64,000 bases of DNA from Pseudomonas bohemica (GCF_002934685.1 NZ_NKHL01000105.1:50600-114599), one strand, 5' to 3'. Positions 30,369 to 41,144 are shown, counted from the stretch's first letter. Translations and numbers: made by a program. The notes: generated from the sequence alone by a model not told the origin.

Positions 30369-30502
30369 TCGCGAAATCATTAGTGTTCCAATCGGTTAAA
30401 ACTGTACCCAATCCCCGCAAAACTTGTGTTCTTTGCCGTTCTCCAACAGGATTGCACCTTTGCGCAATGCGCTGTTACACATCCTGCCCTCACGAGAACC
30501 CC

Positions 30503-31810
30503 ATGACGACCAAGGCGCCACCGACGAGCGACACGCCACCCCTTTCCCCCAAGCATCATGAAATCGACGAGCTGCTGATCGACGCGGAGGCTGACGACGA
30601 GCAGGTTCAACAGCATCGGCCGGTGCTGAAACGCCCGTGGTTTCTGCTGTTCGGATTGGTGCTGGTGGCGTTGAACCTGCGCCCGGCGCTGTCGAGCATG
30701 GCGCCGTTGCTCAGTGAAGTGTCGACCAGCCTTGGATTGTCCGCGGCCAAAGCCGGGCTTCTGACGACTTTGCCTGTTTTGTGCCTTGGGCTTTTCGCAC
30801 CATTGGCACCGATTCTGGCGAGGCGCTTCGGCAGTGAGCGCGTGGTGCTGGGCATTCTGATGACCCTGACGTGCGGGATCCTGCTGCGCAGTTCGTTTGG
30901 CCAGGTGGGTCTGTTCGCGGGCAGCATCATGGCCGGTGCGAGCATCGGCATCATCGGTGTGCTGCTGCCGGGCATCGTCAAACGCGATTTCGCCAAACAG
31001 GCGGGCACCATGACCGGTGTCTACACCATGGCGCTGTGTCTGGGCGCGGCGGTGGCAGCGGGCTCGACCGTGCCGTTGAGCCAAGCCCTGGGGAACGGCG
31101 CCGGCGACAGCTGGACCATTGGCCTGGGTTTCTGGATCGTCCCGGCGCTGCTCGCTGCCGTTTTCTGGTGGCCGCAGACACGTCAAAGCCACGGCCAACA
31201 CCAGGCGGCCTATCGCGTGCGCGGCCTGTTTCGTGATCGGCTCGCTCGGCAGGTCACGCTGTACATGGGGCTGCAATCTTCGTTGGCGTACATCGTGTTT
31301 GGCTGGCTGCCTTCAATTCTCATCGGTCGCGGCCTGACGCCCACCGAAGCGGGCCTGCTGCTGTCAGGCTCGATCATGGTTCAGCTGATCAGCTCGCTCA
31401 CCGCTCCATGGCTCGCCACCCGTGGCAAGGATCAACGGCTGGCGATTCTGGTGGTCATGCTGCTGACCCTCGGCGGTCTCTACGGCTGTCTGTATGCGCC
31501 GGTCAATCAGCTGTGGTTTTGGGCCGTCGTGCTGGGCCTGGGGCAGGGCGGCACATTCAGTCTGGCGCTGACCCTGATCGTCCTGCGCTCGCGGGATTCC
31601 CACGTCGCCGCCAACCTGTCGAGCATGGCTCAGGGCGTGGGTTATACCCTGGCATCGCTGGGGCCGTTCGCGGTCGGCGTGGTGCACGACTGGACCGGCA
31701 ACTGGAGCGCCGTGGGCTGGATTTTCGGCGTGATCGGCGTGGCCGCGATCCTCGCGGGTATGGGCGCGGGGCGTGCGCTTTATGTGGATGTCACCAGCGA
31801 AAAAGTCTGA
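30503..31810 (+). CDS. CynX/NimT-type MFS transporter
   Basis: The 435-residue major-facilitator protein has about twelve membrane helices. Its hydrophilic, acidic N-terminus (about 45 residues, MTTKAPPTSDTPPLSP) is followed by NLRPALSSMAPLLSEV, the characteristic first helix of the CynX group, and LARRFGSERVVLG, the cytoplasmic loop motif. E. coli CynX is linked to cyanate use, but no cyanase gene is near, so the substrate is unknown. ATG 30503 is chosen at the start of the family-like N-terminus; its ribosome site is weak. Confidence 0.88.
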   Translation: MTTKAPPTSDTPPLSPKHHEIDELLIDAEADDEQVQQHRPVLKRPWFLLFGLVLVALNLRPALSSMAPLLSEVSTSLGLSAAKAGLLTTLPVLCLGLFAPLAPILARRFGSERVVLGILMTLTCGILLRSSFGQVGLFAGSIMAGASIGIIGVLLPGIVKRDFAKQAGTMTGVYTMALCLGAAVAAGSTVPLSQALGNGAGDSWTIGLGFWIVPALLAAVFWWPQTRQSHGQHQAAYRVRGLFRDRLARQVTLYMGLQSSLAYIVFGWLPSILIGRGLTPTEAGLLLSGSIMVQLISSLTAPWLATRGKDQRLAILVVMLLTLGGLYGCLYAPVNQLWFWAVVLGLGQGGTFSLALTLIVLRSRDSHVAANLSSMAQGVGYTLASLGPFAVGVVHDWTGNWSAVGWIFGVIGVAAILAGMGAGRALYVDVTSEKV

Positions 31811-31898
31811 GTCGGGGTATTTGTCCGGCGAATGTCCGTGGCAAAACACTGAATTGCCGCTTATCGTGCAGGCGTCTTTTTTCCTGGATGCCAGCCGC

Positions 31899-32384
31899 AT
31901 GAGCGAAAACCACCAGAGTGAGCACAACCAAGCGCTGATCACCCGGTTTTATGCAGCGTTCAATCGCCTCGACGCCGAAACCATGGCCGCTTGTTACACC
32001 GACGATGTGCTGTTCAGCGACCCGGTATTCGGCCAGTTGCGCGGTCGTGAGGTCGGCGACATGTGGCGGATGCTGGCGTCGCATGCGAAGGCCTTCTCGC
32101 TGCGGTTCGATACCGTGCGGGCAGACGAACGTACCGGTGGCGCGCATTGGGTTGCGACTTATCTGTTCAGCCAGACCGGTCGCACCGTGATCAACGATAT
32201 TCAGGCGCGCTTCGTCTTTCGTGACGGCAAGATCTGCGAGCATCACGACAGCTTCGATTTGTGGCGCTGGTCACGACAGGCACTCGGTGCAAAGGGCGCG
32301 CTGTTGGGCTGGACACCTTTCGTGCAGGGCGCGATCCGTGCTCAGGCGCAGAAGGGGTTGAAGGCATTTCAGGCCGGCCGGTAA
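31899..32384 (+). CDS. SnoaL/NTF2-like protein
   Basis: This 161-residue small cytoplasmic protein has the alpha+beta cone fold of the SnoaL-like group: [32 protein letters not shown] at the N-terminus and a central [24 protein letters not shown]. Members bind small hydrophobic ligands or act as isomerases or hydrolases; nothing here fixes the substrate. It follows the transporter gene by 88 nt and may be cotranscribed. Confidence 0.82.
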   Translation: MSENHQSEHNQALITRFYAAFNRLDAETMAACYTDDVLFSDPVFGQLRGREVGDMWRMLASHAKAFSLRFDTVRADERTGGAHWVATYLFSQTGRTVINDIQARFVFRDGKICEHHDSFDLWRWSRQALGAKGALLGWTPFVQGAIRAQAQKGLKAFQAGR

Positions 32385-32430
32385 TGCTCTGCTAGAATCG
32401 CCGCTCCCTTGCGTTAAATCTCGATGCCTT

Positions 32431-32766
32431 ATGACTGACACCGCCATCGCTGCTGCTCCGATAGCCATAATCCCCACGCCGAAGCCCTGGTTTGTGTATC
32501 TGGTGCGCGCCGCGAACGGCTCGTTATATTGCGGGATCAGCGACGACCCGCATAAGCGCTTCGCCAAGCACCAGAGCGGCAAGGGCGCGCGGTTCTTCCA
32601 TTCCAGTCCGGCGGTGGCATTGGTGTATATCCAGGCTCTGGAAAGCAAGGGTGCGGCGCTGCGTCAGGAACTGGCGATCAAGAAACTCAGTAAGGCGGCC
32701 AAAGAAAAGCTGGCCGCCGTTGGCGGCGCCGCGCTGCAGGTGAGCGAAATCAAGGCGCAGCTGTGA
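32431..32766 (+). CDS. GIY-YIG domain protein (UPF0213/YhbQ type)
   Basis: The 111-residue protein is a single GIY-YIG nuclease module: [28 protein letters not shown], then [18 protein letters not shown] and a basic Lys-rich helix. The GIY is F-V-Y and the YIG is Y-C-G-I, as in YhbQ-like proteins, which have weak nuclease activity linked to DNA repair. The 3' end overlaps the convergent lipoprotein gene by 17 nt. Confidence 0.9.
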   Translation: MTDTAIAAAPIAIIPTPKPWFVYLVRAANGSLYCGISDDPHKRFAKHQSGKGARFFHSSPAVALVYIQALESKGAALRQELAIKKLSKAAKEKLAAVGGAALQVSEIKAQL

Positions 32767-33715
32767 CTTGATCTTCCTGGTGGAACGAAAACGGCTGAGC
32801 CGATGACAGATCCAGGCGCACGATAGGGGCGTAACTGCCATTGGCGACGAGCTTGCGCTGAAAGTTTCGTGCCGGCTCCAGCCCCTGGTCGTAGCTGGCG
32901 GCATTCAAGAAAACGGCGGAAATCTGATCCTTCAAGGGATAGCCGTCATCCACGGTTGCCATGAGCAACTCATTCCAAAGGAAATCGTACTCGGGGTAAT
33001 GGGCCTGCATGGCGATCGAATTGCGCCAGCCATTCTGGCTGTCCGCGTTCCATGAACACTGGGTTTCGGTGTAGTAGTTACCCGACATATCCCCGGCATA
33101 GTCCATCCACTGTTGCAGCGTCGTGATACCCAGGTCTTCGCAGGACCCCCAGGCAAACTCCGCGTTGCGATGAGGTACGTCCGGTTGCGGATGTGCCTGG
33201 TGTACAACCGGTTTGCCAAACCGGCTTATGCAGCCATTGTGCAGAGGGTTGCCGGTAGTGGAAGCGTCCTTTGGAAACAGGCAGATGAAACCTGCGTCAA
33301 AGGCCGGCAATCCCAGGCGATTGCCCTCCACCGCGTTGCGCAGGATGAAGCCAGAAGGTTGAAGCATCAGCTCCGGATGGTCGTCTTTTCGAAACCAGGA
33401 AAATGACGCTGATCCTCGCTCGATAGAGCCAGGGCTATGCGTCCAGGGCAGATAATCGCCATCGGCGGTCGCGCGGATGATGATGCCGCTGCAATAGTAA
33501 AAGCCGCGTGGGAGGTTGCTGCCGATCTCTCTGCAGTCCTGTTGCTCATCGTTGTACAGGCGATTAAGGGACGCTACCAGATCATCGAATGATTGAGCTG
33601 TATGTGTCGGATTATGCGCCGTGGTCACGGGCGGGGTGGGACGCTGCGGTGTGACGGATTCGCAGCCGGTCAGCAGCAAGCTGGAAATGGTCAGGCATTT
33701 TACGAACATCTTCAT
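32750..33715 (-). CDS. Halovibrin-like (HvnA/HvnB-related) secreted lipoprotein
   Basis: The 321-residue exported lipoprotein starts at ATG 33715 (AGGAGC upstream), with lipobox LLLTGC (Cys 18). After a Thr/Pro linker the sequence shows a Cys-paired pattern resembling what I recall of halovibrins: [80 protein letters not shown], and [11 protein letters not shown] near the end. Vibrio fischeri HvnA and HvnB are secreted NAD+ glycohydrolases. The match is by memory of the family and no catalytic residue is assigned. It stands alone between convergent and divergent neighbours. Confidence 0.55.
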   Translation of the reverse strand: MKMFVKCLTISSLLLTGCESVTPQRPTPPVTTAHNPTHTAQSFDDLVASLNRLYNDEQQDCREIGSNLPRGFYYCSGIIIRATADGDYLPWTHSPGSIERGSASFSWFRKDDHPELMLQPSGFILRNAVEGNRLGLPAFDAGFICLFPKDASTTGNPLHNGCISRFGKPVVHQAHPQPDVPHRNAEFAWGSCEDLGITTLQQWMDYAGDMSGNYYTETQCSWNADSQNGWRNSIAMQAHYPEYDFLWNELLMATVDDGYPLKDQISAVFLNAASYDQGLEPARNFQRKLVANGSYAPIVRLDLSSAQPFSFHQEDQVTAAP

Positions 33716-33906
33716 GATGAGAGCTCCTTCCCTGGTACTCACTCAAGGGTAGGCGCCTGCATTCGGATCATGAGATTCACGTTGGAACATCTTGCGATAA
33801 GTCGAGTGTGGATTATTGCGAGCATCTGTTTTGGCAGTGTCGTCACTCGACGCACTTTCACAGACCCACTAGTCTGACCCCTCCCCAGACGAGGCTTCGA
33901 GAGCAC

Positions 33907-34839
33907 ATGTCAGAACTGATCCTGCATCACTACCCAACATCCCTGTTCTCCGAAAAAGCGCGCCTGATGCTCGGCTTCAAAGGGCTCTCATGGCGCTCGG
34001 TGATCATCCCGTCGATCCTGCCAAAGCCTGATGTCACGGCGCTTACTGGCGGTTATCGCAAGACGCCGGTGCTGCAGGTTGGTGCTGATATCTACTGCGA
34101 TACTGCATTGATCGCTCGTCGTCTCGAGGCTGAAAAGTCCGCGCCGACCTTCTACCCGGAAGGCCAGGAGTTCACCGCCGCGAGCCTGGCCAACTGGGCG
34201 GATTCGGTGCTGTTTCTGCACTCGGTCAGCCTGGTGTTCCAGCCGGCGTCACTGGCCGTACGCTTCGCCAAGGTGCCGCCTGAGGCCGTGAAGGCTTTCG
34301 TGGCCGACCGTTCGATGTTCTTTGACGGAGGTAGCGCAACCCGCCTGCCACTGGAACTGGCGCAGCATCAGTGGCCGACCTTGATGAGTCGCCTCGACAC
34401 TCAGCTGGAGCGCAATGGCGATTTCCTGCTGGGCGTACCGTCGATTGCCGACTTCTCGGTGGCGCACACCCTGTGGTTTTTGAAACAAACGCCGGTCACC
34501 GCGCCGCTGGTCGATGACTACCCGGCCGTGTTGGCCTGGTACCAACGGGTTATCGGTTTCGGCCATGGGGCGGCCAGCGAGTTGAGCCCGGCCGATGCCA
34601 TCGAGATCGCGCACAGCGCGACCCCGGCGCAGTTGCCCGAGGAGGCGTTCACTGATCCAAACGGATTCAACGTGGGCGACCAGGTCAGCGTGTCAGCCGT
34701 GGACTACGGCGTGGACCCGGTGGAGGGCGAGCTGGTATTCAACGGCCGCGAGGAAATCATTGTGCGTCGCGAGGACGGACGTGCAGGCACGTTGCATGTG
34801 CACTTTCCGCGTTATGGATTTCGTATCGCCAAGCGCTGA
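33907..34839 (+). CDS. Glutathione S-transferase-like protein
   Basis: The 310-residue cytoplasmic protein has an N-terminal thioredoxin-like GST domain (ILHHYPTSLFSEKARLMLGFKGL; TGGYRKTPVLQVGADIYCDTALIARRLE, with the cis-Pro and the SER/Thr glutathione-binding turn). A helical C-terminal domain (ADFSVAHTLWFL) follows. After about residue 250 comes an unusual extra beta-rich segment of about 60 residues (VGDQVSVSAVDYGVDPVEGELVFNGRE...) not found in ordinary GSTs. It ends one base before the convergent glutaredoxin gene. Confidence 0.88.
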   Translation: MSELILHHYPTSLFSEKARLMLGFKGLSWRSVIIPSILPKPDVTALTGGYRKTPVLQVGADIYCDTALIARRLEAEKSAPTFYPEGQEFTAASLANWADSVLFLHSVSLVFQPASLAVRFAKVPPEAVKAFVADRSMFFDGGSATRLPLELAQHQWPTLMSRLDTQLERNGDFLLGVPSIADFSVAHTLWFLKQTPVTAPLVDDYPAVLAWYQRVIGFGHGAASELSPADAIEIAHSATPAQLPEEAFTDPNGFNVGDQVSVSAVDYGVDPVEGELVFNGREEIIVRREDGRAGTLHVHFPRYGFRIAKR

Positions 34840-34840
34840 G

Positions 34841-35191
34841 TCACTTCAACGCAGCCAATATCTCATCCGGCGAAAACCCTCTGATCAGCGTGCCGTTGAC
34901 GTCGATCAGAGGAATGCCGCGCCCACCCAGCGCCTCATAAGCCTTGCGGCCTTCCTTGGACTTCTCGATGTCAAACTCGGTGTAGGGGATGCCCTTGCTA
35001 TCGAGGAAGCGCCGCGTCTGTTTGCAGTAGCCACACCAGTCGGTGGCGTACAGCACCACTTTGGCCTGCGCCTGAGCCTGCGTGGACACAGCCTGGGACG
35101 GGTTGACGAAATGTTCGATCTTGCCCCAGTTCTGATAGACCACGACCACCAGCATGATCAGGACGAACTTCTTGAGCGTGCGCCAGAGCAT
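34841..35191 (-). CDS. Membrane-tethered glutaredoxin
   Basis: This 116-residue protein has an N-terminal membrane helix (about residues 7-20, KFVLIMLVVVVYQ), a linker of about 25 residues, and a glutaredoxin domain with the dithiol site C53-G-Y-C56, the cis-Pro segment GRGIPLIDVNG and a C-terminal GFSPDEILAALK helix. Ordinary glutaredoxins are about 85 residues and soluble. Topology, hence whether the thiols face cytoplasm or periplasm, cannot be told from sequence alone. It follows yejK on the same strand by 5 nt, so they are likely cotranscribed. Confidence 0.9.
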   Translation of the reverse strand: MLWRTLKKFVLIMLVVVVYQNWGKIEHFVNPSQAVSTQAQAQAKVVLYATDWCGYCKQTRRFLDSKGIPYTEFDIEKSKEGRKAYEALGGRGIPLIDVNGTLIRGFSPDEILAALK

Positions 35192-35196
35192 TGAAA

Positions 35197-36198
35197 TCAG
35201 CGCCTCTTCAACTGGTCGGTCAGTTGGGTTGGCAGGCCCTTGATGATTAGCGTGCCTTTCTCTTCGTCGTACTCGATCTTGTCGCCCAGCAGATGCGCTT
35301 CGAAGCTGATCGAAAGCCCTTCGGCGCGGCCAGTAAAACGACGGAACTGGTTGAGCGTGCGTTTATCGGCGGGGATTTCCGGCGACAGGCCATAGTCCTT
35401 GTTGCGGATGTGCTCGTAGAAGGCGCGCGGGCGGTCTTCGTCGATCAGGCCGGAGAGCTCTTCCAGGGCGATAGGCTCGCCCATCTTGCTCTGGCTGCTG
35501 GCGTAGTCGACCAGAGCCTTGGTTTTCTCGCGGGTGGACTCTTCCGGCAGGTCTTCGCTTTCGACGAAATCGCTGAAGGCCTTGAGCAGGGTGCGGGTTT
35601 CGCCGGGTCCGTCCACGCCTTCCTGACAACCGATGAAGTCGCGGAAATACTCGGAGACCTTCTTGCCGTTCTTGCCCTTGATGAACGAGATGTATTGCTT
35701 GGACGCCTTGTTGTTCTGCCATTCGGAAATGTTGATCCGTGCGGCCAGATGCAGCTGACCCAGGTCCAGATGGCGCGACGGCGTGACATCCAGCGCTTCG
35801 TTCACCGCCACGCCTTCGCTGTGGTGCAGCAGGGCGATGGCCAGGTATTCGGTCATGCCTTGCTGGTAGTGGGCGAAAAGCACGTGGCCGCCCACCGACA
35901 GGTTGGACTCCTCCATCAGCTTCTGCAGGTGCTCGACCGCTACGCGGCTGAAGGCGGTGAAGTCCTTGCCCTCGTCGACGTATTCCTTCAGCCAGCCGCT
36001 GAAGGGGTGCGCGCCGGACTCCGGATGAAACAACCCCCAGGCTTTGCCTTGCTTGGCGTTATAGCTCTCGTTGAGGTCGGCCAGCATGTTCTCGATGGCC
36101 TGGGACTCCGCGAGTTCGGAATCTCGGGCGTGGAGGACTGCGGGCGTACCGTCGGGTTTCTTGTCGATCAGGTGAACGATGGCATGACGGATCGGCAT
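35197..36198 (-). CDS. yejK: YejK/NdpA nucleoid-associated protein
   Basis: The 333-residue protein is a nucleoid-associated family member related to E. coli YejK (37-kDa nucleoid protein). It begins [26 protein letters not shown] and contains [17 protein letters not shown] and [10 protein letters not shown], all recognisable. I set the start at ATG 36198; a longer in-frame reading to 36444 is out of family length. It is upstream of, and probably cotranscribed with, the glutaredoxin gene. An HU gene is divergent from it, so two nucleoid proteins share this upstream region. Confidence 0.92.
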   Translation of the reverse strand: MPIRHAIVHLIDKKPDGTPAVLHARDSELAESQAIENMLADLNESYNAKQGKAWGLFHPESGAHPFSGWLKEYVDEGKDFTAFSRVAVEHLQKLMEESNLSVGGHVLFAHYQQGMTEYLAIALLHHSEGVAVNEALDVTPSRHLDLGQLHLAARINISEWQNNKASKQYISFIKGKNGKKVSEYFRDFIGCQEGVDGPGETRTLLKAFSDFVESEDLPEESTREKTKALVDYASSQSKMGEPIALEELSGLIDEDRPRAFYEHIRNKDYGLSPEIPADKRTLNQFRRFTGRAEGLSISFEAHLLGDKIEYDEEKGTLIIKGLPTQLTDQLKRR

Positions 36199-36551
36199 GG
36201 ATTTCTCGGCTGCTGAAGTGGAACTGAACGGGGGCAAGCTAGACCCGTGCGAAAGTCGGCAAGTGTACCGCAGACTCGGCTTGGAGCGCGCTGGCGGGGC
36301 CTGAAACAGGGTTCCAAGCCCATTAATATGACTTTTTTGGGTTTCAACCGTGATAAAGCTGACCAAATGGCTAGGTAGGTGCGGATATTTGCGTGGCTCT
36401 GTGCTAGTTTTGCCCGGTCTTGCGCACTGATGCGCGCCAAGCACGCAGTTTGTGGGCGTTCGGCCGAACCAAAGGCCGATTTCAGTATCTACATTTCGCG
36501 TCTGTACACACTCTGCAAACCATATGAATTTGATAGGGAAGGAACACCACC
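36199..36551. other. Divergent intergenic region between yejK and the HU gene
   Basis: 353 nt that must hold the promoters of both nucleoid-protein genes. It is A/T-richer than its neighbours near 36320-36400. AAGGAACA before the HU ATG is a clear ribosome site. I could not pick a convincing -35/-10 pair. Confidence 0.5.
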
Positions 36552-36833
36552 ATGGCTCTGAGTAAAGACCAATTGATCGCCGATATCGCAGAAGCTATCG
36601 ACGCGCCTAAAACCACCGCGCGCAACGCTCTCGACCAATTGGGTCAAATCGTCGCTGACCAACTGGAAAATGGCGGCGAGATCACCCTGCCTGGCATTGG
36701 CAAGCTGAAAGTGACCGAGCGTCCTGCCCGCACCGGCCGCAACCCTTCGACTGGCGCTGCCATCGAAATCGCTGCCAAGAAAGTGATCAAGCTGGTTGTG
36801 GCTAAAGGCCTGACCGACGCAGTCAACAAGTAA
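36552..36833 (+). CDS. HU-family DNA-binding protein
   Basis: The 93-residue histone-like protein begins [30 protein letters not shown]. The DNA-binding arm signature [24 protein letters not shown] is complete. HU bends and compacts DNA as a dimer; some Pseudomonas paralogues (HupB, HupN) regulate catabolic promoters. It is monocistronic, with its own terminator. Confidence 0.93.
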   Translation: MALSKDQLIADIAEAIDAPKTTARNALDQLGQIVADQLENGGEITLPGIGKLKVTERPARTGRNPSTGAAIEIAAKKVIKLVVAKGLTDAVNK

Positions 36834-36853
36834 GCGAAAACGCTGCTTGCTGG

Positions 36854-36892
36854 AAAAACCGTGTGATGGAGCGATCCGGGCACGGTTTTTTT
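36854..36892 (+). terminator. Intrinsic terminator of the HU gene
   Basis: AAAAACCGTG (36854-36863) pairs with CACGGTTTTTTT (36881-36892) across a 17-nt loop, 20 nt after the stop. Confidence 0.85.
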
Positions 36893-36923
36893 GTGCCTGG
36901 GATTGGGTAATGGATAGTGGCTT

Positions 36924-37012
36924 CTGTAGGCGCGCGCTTGCCCGCGATGGGCCGTGTCGGGCGATGATGAATGGCAGGTCAATTGCAATCGCGGCCAGGC
37001 GCGCTCCTACAG
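36924..37012. repeat. REP doublet
   Basis: CTGTAGGCGCGCGCTTGCCCG and its inverted counterpart ending AGGCGCGCTCCTACAG, between convergent HU and rlmF. Confidence 0.87.
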
Positions 37013-37021
37013 CACGCTATG

Positions 37022-38041
37022 TTAGGACCCCCAACGTTCCGCCCGCCAGGCCGCCTGCTGCGCTTTGTCATGAAAGGTCCAGGCAACGAACCGGCTCTGC
37101 TTCTGCCCCTGCGACATTTCTACGACCCTACTCTCGAAGGTCCCGGCTTTCTTCAGCGCGCTCTGAATCAGTGGCAGATTCGAGGCCTTGGACACCAGCG
37201 TGCTGAACCACAACACCTGCATCGGCACCCGTGCGCTCTCGGCGATCAGTTGCGAGACGAAACGCGCTTCACCTCCTTCACACCACAATTCGGCCGCCTG
37301 GCCACCGAAGTTCAGTACCGGCAGTTTGCGCTTGGGATCGGCCTTGCCCAGCGCACGCCATTTGCGCTGGCTGCCGCGCACGGCTTCCTCCGCGGAGGCG
37401 TGAAAGGGCGGGTTGCACAGGCTGATGTCGAAGCGCTCATCGGCCAGCAGCAGATCGACGAGGATGTGCTTGCGGTTGTTCTGTTGGCGCAGGCTGATGG
37501 CCTTGCCCAGGCTGTTGGCCTTGACAATGGTGGTGGCCGATGCCAGGGCGACGTTGTCGATGTCCGACCCCAGGAAGTGCCAGCCATATTCGCTGTGACC
37601 AATCAGCGGATAGATGCAGTTGGCACCGGTGCCGACGTCCAGCGCTTTGACCGACGCACCGCGCGGGATAACGCGGTCGTTGTGCTCGGCCAGCAGGTCG
37701 GCAAGAAAATGCAGGTAGTCTGCACGGCCGGGGATCGGCGGGCACAAGTAATCCGCCGGAATGTCCCAATGGACGATGCCGTAGAACGCCTTGAGCAACG
37801 CACGGTTGAACACCCGCACCGCCGCCGGATTGGCAAAGTCGATGCTCTCCTTGCCATAGGGGTTGGTGATCACGAACTTGCCCAGCTCGGGGCTGCTCTT
37901 GATCAGGCGTGGGAAGTCGTAATGGCCCTGATGGCGATTGCGCGGGTGCAGGCTGGCCTTTTCACGCGGCTCGGCAGGCTGAGCCTGTTGAGCGGGTCCG
38001 GGCTTCTTGCGGGGTGCTTTGGGGGGGCGGGCAATGGTCAT
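37022..38041 (-). CDS. rlmF: RlmF, 23S rRNA (adenine(1618)-N6)-methyltransferase
   Basis: The 339-residue SAM-dependent enzyme methylates N6 of A1618 in 23S rRNA. The basic N-terminus ([10 protein letters not shown]...[19 protein letters not shown]) probably contacts RNA. Motif I is [15 protein letters not shown], and the catalytic N6-adenine motif is NPPFHAS. I start it at ATG 38041; upstream in-frame codons lie in a REP doublet. The length is near E. coli RlmF (308) plus the basic extension. Confidence 0.94.
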   Translation of the reverse strand: MTIARPPKAPRKKPGPAQQAQPAEPREKASLHPRNRHQGHYDFPRLIKSSPELGKFVITNPYGKESIDFANPAAVRVFNRALLKAFYGIVHWDIPADYLCPPIPGRADYLHFLADLLAEHNDRVIPRGASVKALDVGTGANCIYPLIGHSEYGWHFLGSDIDNVALASATTIVKANSLGKAISLRQQNNRKHILVDLLLADERFDISLCNPPFHASAEEAVRGSQRKWRALGKADPKRKLPVLNFGGQAAELWCEGGEARFVSQLIAESARVPMQVLWFSTLVSKASNLPLIQSALKKAGTFESRVVEMSQGQKQSRFVAWTFHDKAQQAAWRAERWGS

Positions 38042-38073
38042 GGAAATCGGTTCTATTGACAGGCACCGCGCCC

Positions 38074-38194
38074 GGTAGGAGCGCGATTGGTCTGGGCCGC
38101 ATTCGGACGATGACGTCGGATTGAGCACCGCACCCTGTTCCCAGAATGGCGGTGTCCGGGCTGGCCTCATCGCAGGCAAGCGCGCTCCTACAGG
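38074..38194. repeat. REP doublet with a long spacer
   Basis: GGTAGGAGCGCGATTGGTCT on the left and its counterpart ending GGCAAGCGCGCTCCTACAGG on the right. At 121 nt it is longer than the other doublets and the left core is degenerate. Confidence 0.7.
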
Positions 38195-38243
38195 ATTCGT
38201 GGTCAGCAGCCAGCCTGTCTCCAGGCTGGCTGCTTGGGGTCAC

Positions 38244-41090
38244 TTACAAACTGGCAATCCGCACATGCTGCTCGGCCAATTTGCCCAGCGCCTGTTCGGC
38301 TTCGGTCAGCTTGGCGCGTTCCTTGGCGATGACTTCAGGCGGCGCCTTGTCGACGAATGACGCATTGGACAGCTTGCCGCCGACACGTTGCACTTCGCCT
38401 TGCAGACGCTGGATTTCCTTGTCCAGACGGGCCAGCTCGGCGCCTTTGTCGATCAACCCGGCCATGGGCACCAGCACTTCCATCTCGCCCACCAGTGCGG
38501 TCGCCGACAGCGGCGCTTCTGCCCCTTCAGCCAGCACGGTGAACGATTCGAGCTTGGCCAGCTTCTTGAGCAGGTGCTCGTTCTCGTTCAGACGGCGCTG
38601 GTCTTCGGCGCTGACGTTCTTGAGGAACAATTGCAGCGGCTTGCCCGGACCGATGTTCATCTCGCCGCGGATGTTACGCACGCCGAGCATCAGGCCCTTG
38701 AGCCATTCGATGTCGCCTTCGGCAGCCGCGTCGATACGTGCTTCGTTCGCCACCGGCCACGGTTGCAGCATGATGGTTTTGCCTTGCACGCCGGCCAGCG
38801 GCGCCAGGCGCTGCCAGATTTCTTCGGTGATGAACGGCATGAACGGGTGAGCCAAGCGCATTGCCACCTCCAGCACGCGAACCAGCGTGCGACGGGTGCC
38901 ACGCTGACGCTCGATCGGCGCGTTCTCGTCCCACAATACCGGCTTGGACAGCTCCAGGTACCAGTCGCAGTACTGGTTCCAGATGAACTCGTACAGCGCC
39001 TGCGCCGCCAGGTCGAAACGGAACTGATCCAACTGGCGGGTCACTTCGGCTTCGGTACGTTGCAATTGCGAGATGATCCAGCGATCCGGCAGCGACAGTT
39101 CGACCTCCTCACCGTTCTGGCCGCAGTCCTCACCCTTGTCCAGCACGTAGCGCGCAGCGTTCCAGATCTTGTTGCAGAAGTTGCGATAGCCTTCGACGCG
39201 GCCCATGTCGAACTTGATGTCGCGACCGGTGGACGCCAGCGAGCAGAAGGTGAAGCGCAGGGCGTCTGTGCCGTAGCTGGCAATACCGTCAGGGAACTCA
39301 TCACGGGTCTGCTTTTCGATCTTCTTCGCCAGCTTCGGCTGCATAAGGCCCGAGGTGCGCTTCTGCACCAGCGTCTCGAGGTCGATACCGTCGATGATAT
39401 CCAGTGGGTCCAGGACGTTGCCCTTGGACTTGGACATTTTCTGACCCTGACCGTCGCGCACCAGACCATGCATGTAAACGGTCTTGAATGGGACCTGCGG
39501 GGTGCCGTCTTCATTCTTCACCAGGTGCATGGTGAGCATGATCATCCGGGCGACCCAGAAGAAGATGATGTCGAAGCCCGAGACCAGCACGTCGGTGGGG
39601 TGGAAGGTCTTCAGGAAGTCGGTCTGCTCAGGCCAGCCGAGTGTGGAGAAGGTCCACAGGCCGGAACTGAACCAGGTGTCGAGCACGTCGTTGTCCTGTT
39701 GCAGCGCAACGTCAGGTCCGAGGTTGTGCTTGGCACGTACTTCAGCTTCGTCGCGACCGACATAGACCTTGCCCGAGGCGTCGTACCAGGCCGGGATGCG
39801 ATGGCCCCACCAGAGCTGACGGCTGATGCACCAGTCCTGAATGTCGCGCATCCAGGAGAAGTACATGTTCTCGTACTGCTTGGGCACGAAGGCGATGCGG
39901 CCGTCCTCGACAGCGGCGATGGCAGGCTCGGCCAGCGGCTTGGTCGACACGTACCACTGGTCAGTCAGCCACGGTTCGATGATGGTGCCGGAGCGATCGC
40001 CTTTCGGCACTTTCAGGGCGTGGTCGTCAACGCTGACCAACAGACCCGCGGCGTCGAACGCGGCGACGATCTGCTTGCGCGCTTCGAAGCGATCAAGGCC
40101 TGCGTATTCGGCAGGCAGCGTGCCGTCGATGGACTCGTTCAGAGTGCCGTCGAGGTTGAACACCTGAGCTGTGGGCAAAACGGCAGCGTTCTTGTCGAAG
40201 ATGTTCAGCAGCGGCAGGTTGTGGCGCTTGCCGACTTCGTAGTCGTTGAAGTCGTGGGCCGGGGTGATCTTCACACAGCCGGTGCCGAACTCAGGGTCGC
40301 AGTAGTCGTCGGCGATGATCGGAATGCGACGACCCACCAGTGGCAGCTCGACGAATTTGCCGATCAAAGCCTTGTAGCGCTCGTCGTTCGGGTTCACGGC
40401 AACGGCGGCGTCGCCGAGCATGGTTTCCGGACGCGTGGTGGCGACGATCAGGTAATCCAGACCTTCAGCGGTCCTCGCACCGTCGGCCAGAGGGTAGCGC
40501 AGGTTCCACAGGCTGCCTTTCTCGTCGTGGCTTTCCACTTCGAGGTCGGAGATGGCGGTGTGCAGCTTGGTGTCCCAGTTGACCAGGCGCTTGCCGCGAT
40601 AGATCAGGCCGTCTTCATGCAGGCGCACGAAGGCTTCTTTAACGGCTTCGGACAGGCCGTCGTCCATGGTGAAGCGCTCGCGGCTCCAGTCCACGGACGA
40701 GCCCAGGCGGCGGATTTGACGGCTGATGTTGCCGCCGGACTGACCCTTCCACTCCCAGACTTTTTCGAGGAATTTCTCACGGCCCAGATCATGACGGTTC
40801 TGGCCCTGCGCTTCGAGCTGACGCTCGACCAGCATCTGGGTGGCGATACCGGCGTGGTCGGTGCCGGGCTGCCACAGGGTATTGCGACCCTGCATGCGGC
40901 GGAAACGGATCAGGGCGTCCATGATCGCGTTGTTGAAACCGTGGCCCATGTGCAGGCTGCCGGTGACGTTCGGCGGCGGAATCATGATGGTGTACGAGTC
41001 GCCCGCGCCTTGCGGAGCGAAATGATTTTCGGACTCCCAGGTCTGGTACCAGGAAGTTTCGATGGCGTGCGGCTGGTAGGTCTTGTCCAT
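38244..41090 (-). CDS. valS: ValS, valyl-tRNA synthetase
   Basis: The 948-residue class I aminoacyl-tRNA synthetase charges tRNA-Val and edits Thr. The HIGH-type motif is [13 protein letters not shown] near residue 40, and the KMSKS loop starts at K551. The CP1 editing domain lies between them. The C-terminal coiled coil ([25 protein letters not shown]) clamps tRNA. It is preceded on the same strand by holC and a small gene across a 226-nt gap with repeats. Confidence 0.98.
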   Translation of the reverse strand: MDKTYQPHAIETSWYQTWESENHFAPQGAGDSYTIMIPPPNVTGSLHMGHGFNNAIMDALIRFRRMQGRNTLWQPGTDHAGIATQMLVERQLEAQGQNRHDLGREKFLEKVWEWKGQSGGNISRQIRRLGSSVDWSRERFTMDDGLSEAVKEAFVRLHEDGLIYRGKRLVNWDTKLHTAISDLEVESHDEKGSLWNLRYPLADGARTAEGLDYLIVATTRPETMLGDAAVAVNPNDERYKALIGKFVELPLVGRRIPIIADDYCDPEFGTGCVKITPAHDFNDYEVGKRHNLPLLNIFDKNAAVLPTAQVFNLDGTLNESIDGTLPAEYAGLDRFEARKQIVAAFDAAGLLVSVDDHALKVPKGDRSGTIIEPWLTDQWYVSTKPLAEPAIAAVEDGRIAFVPKQYENMYFSWMRDIQDWCISRQLWWGHRIPAWYDASGKVYVGRDEAEVRAKHNLGPDVALQQDNDVLDTWFSSGLWTFSTLGWPEQTDFLKTFHPTDVLVSGFDIIFFWVARMIMLTMHLVKNEDGTPQVPFKTVYMHGLVRDGQGQKMSKSKGNVLDPLDIIDGIDLETLVQKRTSGLMQPKLAKKIEKQTRDEFPDGIASYGTDALRFTFCSLASTGRDIKFDMGRVEGYRNFCNKIWNAARYVLDKGEDCGQNGEEVELSLPDRWIISQLQRTEAEVTRQLDQFRFDLAAQALYEFIWNQYCDWYLELSKPVLWDENAPIERQRGTRRTLVRVLEVAMRLAHPFMPFITEEIWQRLAPLAGVQGKTIMLQPWPVANEARIDAAAEGDIEWLKGLMLGVRNIRGEMNIGPGKPLQLFLKNVSAEDQRRLNENEHLLKKLAKLESFTVLAEGAEAPLSATALVGEMEVLVPMAGLIDKGAELARLDKEIQRLQGEVQRVGGKLSNASFVDKAPPEVIAKERAKLTEAEQALGKLAEQHVRIASL

Positions 41091-41144
41091 GCGCGGCGGG
41101 AACCTGATCTGCTTTGAGTCGGAAAAGCCGGGAAGTATAGCTTT

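Noticed and set aside
38388-41117. A 909-codon open frame opposite valS
   Set aside because: Antisense shadow of a confidently assigned gene in GC-rich DNA; no ribosome site and no recognisable domain.
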